Shown in pieces: positions 1-4,549 of a stretch of 6,024 bases of DNA. The position numbers and the translations under genes are program-made. The notes under the pieces are model-generated. The model worked only from the letters and a program-made list of their open reading frames with translations, ran no database searches and was not told where the DNA came from. This DNA comes from an uncultured Cytophagaceae bacterium (lineage in GTDB: Bacteria; Bacteroidota; Bacteroidia; Cytophagales; Microscillaceae). The first letter of the stretch is position 1. Each line of letters begins with the position of its first letter. The stretch is from contig CALDJV010000365.1 in the NCBI GenBank assembly GCA_937899305.1, positions 1-6,024 of the forward strand, written 5' to 3'.

Positions 1-285
1 AACTATGCCGATTTTTTTCCAGGATATACCTAAAAAGTTATGTATGGTTTCGAAGCTTTACTATATTACTTGGTATTAGTCAAACAAATGTAGATGTAAT
101 TTTAGTAAATTAACTGTCAAATTTTAACAATAACAGTTAAGTTTATATTAGCATCCTTCTTGTTTCTTAACATTACGGTAATATAGTTTATTGAGTTAAT
201 AGTAAATTAAGTTAATTTTATTTTGTAAACAACAAATTAACCTACAATTAATTCTTTTTGTCACTTTGAGGGTGCTTGAGGTCAA
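1..285. other. AT-rich non-coding region at left edge
   Basis: I see no convincing gene here. All frames entering from the left edge close within about 115 bases, so a very short C-terminal tail of an upstream gene cannot be excluded. The stretch contains a perfect 8-bp inverted repeat (ttaactgt at 110-117, acagttaa at 133-140, 15-nt spacer) and a 10-bp direct repeat (agtaaattaa at 104-113 and 201-210). The HIT gene on the minus strand ends at 286. A 6-bp hairpin (282-287 with 293-298) overlaps its stop codon but is not followed by a U-run, so no clear terminator for the greA-HIT transcript is visible. Confidence 0.5.
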
Positions 286-678
286 TTATTTCAATTGATT
301 TTGAATATTCTGGGCTATTTCGGCCAATTCTTCCTGACTCAACTTGAGCTTTTCGGTAAATTGCAGGTCAGCCATAGTATTGGTTGGAATCAAATGAATA
401 TGGGCATGAGGTACTTCAAATCCAGCGACTGCTACGCTTATTCGTTCACAAGGGTAGGCCTTTTTGATAGCAATGGCTATTTTTTTTGCAAATAAGTGCA
501 TTCCAGACAGTAGCTCATCTTCTAAATCGTAAATATAATCTACTTCTTTTTTGGGAACAACCAAGGTGTGACCTTTGGTAACTGGGAAGATGTCCAGAAA
601 GGCAAAATAATCATTTGTTTCAGCAATTTTGTAGCTTGGAATTTCACCCGCTACAATTTTAGAAAAAATTGAAGACAT
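286..678 (-). CDS. HIT (histidine triad) family protein
   Basis: This 130-residue protein has the usual size and layout of a bacterial HIT-family nucleotide hydrolase/transferase (Hint-like). The N-terminus reads SIFSKIVAGEIPSYKI (residues 3-18), followed by the conserved segment FPVTKGHTLVVPK (31-43) and the signature PHAHIHLIP (90-98), which supplies the triad H91, H93 and H95. In this family the triad's second or third histidine attacks the alpha-phosphate of a nucleoside phosphoramidate or similar substrate; the exact substrate cannot be read from sequence. The protein is cytosolic, with no signal peptide. I chose the ATG at 676-678: the frame extends eight codons further to a TTG, but those codons lie inside an inverted repeat and do not resemble the family N-terminus. 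It lies downstream of greA on the same strand and is probably co-transcribed with it. No Shine-Dalgarno sequence is visible. Confidence 0.93.
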   Translation of the reverse strand: MSSIFSKIVAGEIPSYKIAETNDYFAFLDIFPVTKGHTLVVPKKEVDYIYDLEDELLSGMHLFAKKIAIAIKKAYPCERISVAVAGFEVPHAHIHLIPTNTMADLQFTEKLKLSQEELAEIAQNIQNQLK

Positions 679-681
679 AAA

Positions 682-824
682 AATTGAGTAAATGAATAAC
701 AAAAGTTGAACGACTATCTCTACAAGTCAGATAGTTTGCCAGCAAAATACAATAAAATTTTCGTTTTGAATGGCTTCCTGATAAGATTGATTCCAACCGA
801 TGGCGTTGGTTCATTTACTCAATT
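682..824. repeat. 143-bp element bounded by 15-bp perfect inverted repeat
   Basis: The 15-mer aattgagtaaatgaa at 682-696 is the exact reverse complement of ttcatttactcaatt at 810-824; 113 nt lie between. The ends do not extend on either side, and I see no target-site duplication. Two smaller dyads sit inside: actatct/agatagt (713-719 and 729-735) and ccaac/gttgg (793-797 and 805-809). In a greA-HIT transcript the arms would pair into a long stem whose base is 3 nt upstream of the HIT AUG. It could be a small non-autonomous mobile element (MITE-like) or a structured intercistronic RNA controlling HIT translation; the sequence alone does not decide. Confidence 0.7.
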
Positions 825-846
825 GGAGAGGGTAATTGGATGTAGT

Positions 847-1320
847 TTAACGAGAAATTTCCAATATCTCGAATACAGTTTTGCCGGCGGGCGTTTGAAT
901 CTCAGCAACGTCTCCTACTTCTTTTCCTAGCAAACCTTTTCCTACTGGAGATTGTACCGAAATTTTACCTTCTTTTAGGTTGGCTTCTTCCTCCGATACC
1001 AAGGTATAGGTCATTGTCTTTTTGAGCTTTTTGTGCTTTATTTTTACCGTAGAGAGAATAGATACTTTAGAGGTGTCAATATTAGATTCATCTATCAGAC
1101 GAGCGTTGGCCACGGTATCTTCCAATTTAGCAATTTTTAATTCTAACAAGCCTTGAGCATCTTTGGCTGCATCATATTCTGCATTCTCACTCAAATCCCC
1201 TTTGTCGCGGGCTTCTGCAATCTGACGAGCCATGTCAGCACGTCCCTTCGTCTTTAGTTCTTGGAGCTCATTCCTGAGCTTCTCCAAACCTTCTTTCGTA
1301 TAATAAGATACTTTAGCCAT
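847..1320 (-). CDS. greA: Transcription elongation factor GreA
   Basis: At 157 residues this is the normal GreA length (E. coli GreA is 158). The N-terminal half is the antiparallel coiled coil that enters the RNA polymerase secondary channel. Its tip carries ARDKGDLSENAEYDAAK (residues 37-53), with the acidic residues D42 and E45 that help hold the catalytic magnesium for cleavage of backtracked RNA. The C-terminal FKBP-like domain ends in SPVGKGLLGKEVGDVAEIQTPAG (124-146), the standard GreA signature. The ATG at 1318-1320 gives the family start MAKVSYYTKEGLEKL. The HIT gene follows 168 bp downstream on the same strand, with an inverted-repeat element in the gap. Upstream is a long leader with a candidate promoter and two terminator-like hairpins, which suggests control by attenuation. 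GreB is an alternative paralogue, but length and motifs fit GreA. Confidence 0.97.
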   Translation of the reverse strand: MAKVSYYTKEGLEKLRNELQELKTKGRADMARQIAEARDKGDLSENAEYDAAKDAQGLLELKIAKLEDTVANARLIDESNIDTSKVSILSTVKIKHKKLKKTMTYTLVSEEEANLKEGKISVQSPVGKGLLGKEVGDVAEIQTPAGKTVFEILEISR

Positions 1321-1375
1321 TTTATTTTAAGGTTTATAAAGAATATTTTATGTGATTTTTGTGACTTAGAATAAC

Positions 1376-1403
1376 AAAAAAAGAACGGTAAAATGGCCGT
1401 TCT
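1376..1403 (-). terminator. Intrinsic-terminator-like hairpin in greA leader (proximal)
   Basis: Read on the minus strand, agaacgg (1403-1397) pairs with ccgttct (1388-1382) across an 8-nt loop, and six T follow directly (1381-1376). This is the classic hairpin plus U-run, and it works only in the minus direction. It lies 55-83 nt upstream of the greA start codon and no minus-strand gene precedes it, so it would act as a leader attenuator or mark the 3' end of a short leader RNA. Confidence 0.65.
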
Positions 1404-1496
1404 ATATTGTGTATAAAATATTTCTTCGTTGAAATTACACTTTATCTCAATCCATGTGAAAAAATTATTACGTTTTCTCTTGGTGAAATGTTTTAG

Positions 1497-1524
1497 AAAA
1501 AAAATCCCCTTTCGGAGAAAGAGG
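1497..1524 (-). terminator. Intrinsic-terminator-like hairpin in greA leader (distal)
   Basis: On the minus strand, cctctttc (1524-1517) pairs with gaaagggg (1513-1506), 8 bp including one G-U, closing a 3-nt loop. One A and then eight T (1504-1497) follow. No U-run follows on the plus strand. The hairpin begins only a few bases after the predicted transcription start near 1527. It may therefore be a 5'-end stability hairpin rather than a working terminator, or else terminate an unrecognised RNA from further upstream. Confidence 0.55.
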
Positions 1525-1532
1525 TCAGATTA

Positions 1533-1564
1533 CAAAGTTAATCTTATTTTGGGATTCCCACAAT
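1533..1564 (-). promoter_or_regulatory. Bacteroidota-type promoter for greA, with palindrome in spacer
   Basis: On the minus strand TAACTTTG (1540-1533) matches the Bacteroidota -7 consensus TAnnTTTG exactly. An ATTG (1564-1561), one base off the -33 TTTG, lies 20 nt upstream, within the expected 19-21 nt spacing. The predicted start is near 1527, giving a greA leader of about 205 nt. The spacer contains the interrupted palindrome TGGGATTCCCA (1550-1560; 5-bp arms, 1-base centre), well placed for a repressor operator. It was recognised by eye and the transcription start is not known. Confidence 0.55.
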
Positions 1565-1817
1565 TTTTGCTATTTAAAAATTACTTTTCAACCACGTACA
1601 TACACATTCTGTCGAAAAATTGGAACTCCTTTTGGCGAATTGAAGTATTAGGAAAATAAACGTCATCATGTGCTTTGTGTTTCTTTTTTAGAATCGAATT
1701 GTTTATGTTTTTCAAATCTCTGGAAAGAAAAATTGAGGGTTTGAACGACCGAATTACAATCTTTTGGCTTATTTTATTAAAATTGAAACACCAGTTAGAT
1801 CATTTAAACAGATGTAT

Positions 1818-2138
1818 ATGAAGCAAAAATCACCATTTTTTTTCTTGATAATCTTATTGAGCTTCCTGGCACAAAATGCCACAAATGCGGCAGATCCTTA
1901 CATACGTATAAAAAAGGGAGAAAATTTATTTTTTGAGCACCTCAATCTAAGAGTTGATAGTACGCAACTGCACCTTCAAGTGAAAATAACTGATTTGTTG
2001 GGGCAAACCATTGAGCAATTCGAAATCCTTCGTAGTCTTACCTTTATACCTACTGCGTCGCTCAAGCCTGGATACTACATTGTGCGGGTGTCATCGGGTG
2101 CCTATGTAACTACCCAACGAGTAGTGATTACTGCATAG
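1818..2138 (+). CDS. Small secreted protein, T9SS C-terminal-domain-like
   Basis: The product has 106 residues. Residues 1-24 form a Sec signal peptide (MKQK, then hydrophobic SPFFFLIILLSFLA, with likely cleavage after NATNA). The mature part of about 80 residues resembles a T9SS type A sorting domain: VKITDLLGQTIEQFEI (55-70) matches the usual 'v.v.d..Gq.v' strand, and SLKPGYYIVRVSSG (81-94) followed by TTQRVVI matches the characteristic 'L..G.Y.v.v..g.....k.v.' ending. The usual N-terminal 'YPNP' of the domain is missing; an ENLFFEHLNL segment stands in its place. No cargo domain precedes it. The ATG at 1818 is chosen because it starts a normal signal peptide; an in-frame ATG at 1812 adds only two residues. 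The gene converges on the membrane-protein gene with 7 bp between stops. It could instead be a small outer-surface or periplasmic beta-sandwich protein. Its role is unknown. Confidence 0.75.
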   Translation: MKQKSPFFFLIILLSFLAQNATNAADPYIRIKKGENLFFEHLNLRVDSTQLHLQVKITDLLGQTIEQFEILRSLTFIPTASLKPGYYIVRVSSGAYVTTQRVVITA

Positions 2139-2145
2139 GCGTGGG

Positions 2146-3510
2146 CTAGTCGGAAAAGAAAGAGAAGCGCTGTAGCCATTGATGGAGCCGGCTTGCGATT
2201 GGCAGGTGTATCAAATACAAAAACACAGGCATAAACCCCACCTTATAGCGCACCAAAGTGCCAAAGTTAGGGGAAGCCAACGCCAATAGTGTAGCCAAGA
2301 ACGCAATGTATACCAAGGCTCCAATGATCAAAAAATATTGTTTTGATGTCAGGGTCTTTTCTTGAAAAAATGTTCGTTTCCTGAAAAATACAACAAAGAG
2401 TGCGTGTAAGGTAAATAGCAATACCCAGAGATTTTCTAACCCCGCAATGAGTTTTAGTTTATTGTTGGCTTCCCAAATAAAAGGGCGAAACAAGCCTGAT
2501 ACAAACGCCAATGGAGTATTATACAACAAATTCCCTACGGTAGAGGTCAGTGTGGCAAATCCGGCATCAGTACGATAAAAATAAATCAAGTCATCGGGAG
2601 CAGAGAAATGAAAACTCGCATTGTGATTGAGTACCAATACATGCATAAACTCGGAGAGATGTAACTTGGGGTGCATAAAACTCGCCAGTAACAATAGCAA
2701 ACTCAATATGCCAATAAATAAAATAGGAGAGAGCCACCAGGTTTGATTTTGCTTTTTACCCGATAAGAGTCGTTGGTAGACCCCATGCGCCAGTACAATG
2801 GTAAATAGAATGGGTACAAGGCTACCAAAATAATAAAACTTGAGTTTCCATAACACATATAAACCCATCAGACTTCCAGTACTCACCTGAACCCAAAAGA
2901 AGCGGGAGCGTACCCTATGGACATAAAAAACATCTAAAAACCAGTGGATGAGCCAAGCCATAATGCCCAGGGCCAGACTTTCTTTTTGTAAGCCTCCACT
3001 CCAAAATATGACCGAAGGAAAAAGAATAAACGCAAAAATAGCGGCCAGTTTGGTACGTGGAAACAATCGGCTAAGGGTATTGGCTGCCTGCCACAAACCA
3101 CTAAAAGCAAACAACGAAAAATAAAAAGAGGTAAACCAGTAGTTTTGCTGTGTGGCGAGATTGATTACACTAGTAATTTTGATTATAAACAGGTAGCGTG
3201 GTTGTTCCCAGATAGAAGGATCGGGAAGGTCGGCAATGTAATAATATTCGTTGAAGAACAACAACCGCAGGTAGGCCCCCAAATCTTTTGAAGCCAAAGT
3301 AGAGGTTTGGCGGGCATTGTAGAAAATATTCCAGGAATCTCCACCATAACCATAAAACGACGAGAACAGCCAGCCTACTATTACTCCCCCCAATAACTTG
3401 AGCAAAAGTCCAGGAATGATCCAGGCGCGCAAAGGTGCCTGAGCAACAGATTGTTTCCAAACTACCGCAATTATGGTAATAAGACAAGTATGTAAAACGA
3501 TGGCTAACAT
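2146..3510 (-). CDS. Polytopic membrane protein, GT-C/polysaccharide-polymerase-like
   Basis: This 454-residue, strongly hydrophobic protein has roughly 10-12 membrane segments, for example near residues 5-18, 30-50, 125-143, 155-172, 178-196, 226-243, 258-278, 361-376, 390-412 and 424-437. A hydrophilic loop after the second segment reads YGYGGDSWNIFYNA (53-66); an aspartate (here D58) in the first outer loop is typical of GT-C glycosyltransferases. The segments FPSVIFWSGGLQKESLALG (164-182) and SPNFGTLVRYKVGFMPVF (413-430) resemble conserved patches of bacterial envelope-glycan GT-C enzymes and Wzy/EpsG-like polymerases. I infer a lipid-linked sugar substrate and inner-membrane location, but cannot name the family with certainty. 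The start is the first ATG; the upstream frame reaches a stop without another ATG. It stands alone, without other glycan genes nearby. Confidence 0.6.
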   Translation of the reverse strand: MLAIVLHTCLITIIAVVWKQSVAQAPLRAWIIPGLLLKLLGGVIVGWLFSSFYGYGGDSWNIFYNARQTSTLASKDLGAYLRLLFFNEYYYIADLPDPSIWEQPRYLFIIKITSVINLATQQNYWFTSFYFSLFAFSGLWQAANTLSRLFPRTKLAAIFAFILFPSVIFWSGGLQKESLALGIMAWLIHWFLDVFYVHRVRSRFFWVQVSTGSLMGLYVLWKLKFYYFGSLVPILFTIVLAHGVYQRLLSGKKQNQTWWLSPILFIGILSLLLLLASFMHPKLHLSEFMHVLVLNHNASFHFSAPDDLIYFYRTDAGFATLTSTVGNLLYNTPLAFVSGLFRPFIWEANNKLKLIAGLENLWVLLFTLHALFVVFFRKRTFFQEKTLTSKQYFLIIGALVYIAFLATLLALASPNFGTLVRYKVGFMPVFLYLIHLPIASRLHQWLQRFSFFSD

Positions 3511-3743
3511 GAGTATGATACGAGCATTGAGAAGCCGAAAGTAGCGGGTAGGACCACAATTTCAAAGAAATGGAAAAAAAATTAGCTCAACAATGAGTAC
3601 TGCTAGAAGCAGATAATGATAAGCTCAAGAGTGAATGCAGAGCGCATTTAAAAAAGGGAAAGAGGGGTTAGTAAAAGGCGTAGGAAGAGGAATAAAACAG
3701 GATTGATGTTCAGAATGAAATGTTAGGACAAACTTCATTAAGA
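3511..3743. other. Intergenic spacer, purine-rich on the plus strand
   Basis: This 233-bp gap separates two minus-strand genes. It has a marked purine bias on the plus strand, so any minus transcript is pyrimidine-rich. A 5-bp hairpin (3600-3604 with 3608-3612) lies 22 nt before an eight-T run on the minus strand, too far apart to be a normal terminator. I found no good TAnnTTTG promoter for the downstream membrane-protein gene, so read-through from the 88-residue gene is possible. Confidence 0.4.
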
Positions 3744-4010
3744 TTAAGAAGCTCGTCCTAACAATTCTTTGGTCGTTTTATTGAGACGACGAATGATGGC
3801 TTCATCAATCACATCAGGTTGTGTATTCTCAATACGATCTTCGTGCAAAAGGTTATTTTTGGCATCGTAAAATTTTACAATGGTATAGTTTGCGTCGTCT
3901 AAGTTGGGTTCTATTACCCAGAAAATGTGTCCTTGACGGGGGTTTTTCTTAAGCGCAACTGCAAATACCGTCATAAAAGCGTTTGTAAGGTTTTTAAGTG
4001 TCTTTTCCAT
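3744..4010 (-). CDS. Uncharacterised 88-residue protein
   Basis: I do not recognise this family. The protein is small and mixed in charge, with no clear signal peptide. A moderately hydrophobic stretch AFMTVFAVAL (11-20) near the N-terminus is short and followed by KK. The middle, HIFWVIEPNLDDANYTIVKFYDAKNNLLHEDRI (28-60), reads as three or four beta strands with an NN turn. The C-terminus (66-86), DVIDEAIIRRLNKTTKELLG, is an amphipathic helix. That beta-meander plus helix layout with normal codon content makes a real gene likely. The ATG at 4008-4010 is the only sensible start; no Shine-Dalgarno sequence precedes it. The neighbours (membrane protein 233 bp downstream, divergent amidase upstream) give no functional clue. 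Confidence 0.65.
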   Translation of the reverse strand: MEKTLKNLTNAFMTVFAVALKKNPRQGHIFWVIEPNLDDANYTIVKFYDAKNNLLHEDRIENTQPDVIDEAIIRRLNKTTKELLGRAS

Positions 4011-4068
4011 GGCTTTTTATATGATTTATAGTGTTGGTGATATTGTGAATTTTTTAATGATTGATTTC

Positions 4069-4086
4069 TATTCTATTAGTAGAATA
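4069..4086. promoter_or_regulatory. 7-bp-arm inverted repeat upstream of the 88-residue gene
   Basis: The sequence tattcta (4069-4075), spacer ttag, tagaata (4080-4086) is a perfect dyad lying 59-76 nt upstream of the start codon at 4010. Size and place fit a dimeric regulator's operator, but a hairpin or chance symmetry in AT-rich DNA is also possible. Confidence 0.35.
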
Positions 4087-4220
4087 AGTCTTTAAAATAT
4101 TACAGCAGATGGTTATTTTTTTATTTTCACTTACTTGCCTTACAGGTACTATCTTCTTGGTAATTATAAGACTCGCAAAACAAGAAATAGTTGCATCAAT
4201 TATTACATTTAACATCCTTC

Positions 4221-4228
4221 TAACTTTG
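4221..4228 (+). promoter_or_regulatory. Possible -7 element for the amidase gene
   Basis: TAACTTTG matches the Bacteroidota -7 consensus TAnnTTTG exactly, but no TTTG is found 19-21 nt upstream. If used, it would give an amidase leader of about 315 nt containing the dyad at 4290-4305 and the hairpin pair at 4443-4490. This is weak evidence from one element only. Confidence 0.3.
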
Positions 4229-4289
4229 TGGTGACTTTTTGTTAAAACTTTTAAGTTTAATGGTCTTTGTTAGAATGTTTATTGATTAG

Positions 4290-4305
4290 ATGCACGACAG
4301 TGCAT
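4290..4305. promoter_or_regulatory. Dyad atgcac-gaca-gtgcat
   Basis: This is a perfect 6-bp inverted repeat with a 4-nt centre, more GC-rich than its surroundings. It lies about 245 nt upstream of the amidase start and about 65 nt after the TAACTTTG element. It could be an operator or a short RNA hairpin; it is not followed by a U-run long enough to call a terminator. Confidence 0.35.
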
Positions 4306-4442
4306 TTTAGTTGCATTGCCTTTCAAAAAAAACTTTATTTTTTTTGTTTAACACTGATAATCAAATGTTTATGTTGAATATTTTTTGTCATTTATAGCTT
4401 AGACGATCACCCCTGGCTTTTTATTCCTTGCTTCATTACTAT

Positions 4443-4490
4443 AAACCGATTTTTATGGTTAAAATGGAGGCAAAAAATCGGTTTTTTGCC
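4443..4490 (+). promoter_or_regulatory. Two mutually exclusive hairpins in the amidase leader
   Basis: Hairpin A pairs aaaccgattttt (4443-4454) with aaaaatcggttt (4473-4484), 12 perfect bp with an 18-nt loop, followed by three more T. Hairpin B pairs ggcaaaaaa (4469-4477) with ttttttgcc (4482-4490), 9 perfect bp closing a tcgg tetraloop. B uses the 3' arm of A, so only one can form. The structure ends 59 nt before the amidase ATG. It looks like an attenuator or RNA switch; hairpin A alone could also act as a weak terminator. Confidence 0.5.
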
Positions 4491-4549
4491 CAAAGTGTTC
4501 ATTTTATGGGCCAATAACCTATTGAAACTTACAAACTCCATTGGTACAT

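Larger units (their letters stand above)
1321..1811. other. Non-coding region between greA and the CTD mini-protein
   Basis: This divergent intergenic region of 491 bp holds the presumed greA promoter and leader on the minus strand (described separately). It should also hold the plus-strand promoter of the gene at 1818, for which I found no clear TAnnTTTG match. A plus-strand open frame at 1429-1659 has a lysine/phenylalanine-rich product typical of AT-rich non-coding DNA, and it overlaps the promoter and terminator structures, so I do not call it. No tRNA-like or other known RNA fold was recognised. Confidence 0.6.
4011..4549. other. Divergent intergenic region with several dyads
   Basis: This 539-bp AT-rich region lies between the divergent 88-residue gene and the amidase gene. 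I see no supported gene; a minus-strand open frame at 4407-4643 overlaps the amidase start and the leader hairpins and looks non-coding. The region contains dyads at 4069-4086 and 4290-4305, the overlapping hairpins at 4443-4490, a 9-bp direct repeat tagttgcat (4188-4196 and 4308-4316), and a TAACTTTG at 4221-4228. These are listed separately where worthwhile. Confidence 0.6.

Noticed and set aside
1..113. Possible C-terminal tails of plus-strand genes entering from the left edge (stops at 31, 78 and 111)
   Set aside because: All three frames are short and none gives a recognisable protein end, so no frame can be preferred.
104..210. Direct repeat agtaaattaa and scattered gttaa motifs
   Set aside because: The repeats are short, irregularly spaced and made of A/T-rich words expected in this composition; there is no CRISPR-like or iteron-like regularity.
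706..930. Plus-strand open frame of 74 codons starting with TTG
   Set aside because: It overlaps the end of greA on the opposite strand and runs through the inverted-repeat element; the product resembles nothing known.
1429..1659. Plus-strand open frame of 76 codons upstream of the mini-protein
   Set aside because: Its product is a Lys/Phe/Arg-rich string typical of AT-rich non-coding DNA. It has no domain, and it overlaps the minus-strand promoter and distal hairpin of greA.
3170..3565. Minus-strand open frame overlapping the membrane protein start
   Set aside because: It lies mostly inside the 454-residue gene in another frame, and its Cys/His/Tyr/Ser-rich composition is that of an out-of-frame translation.
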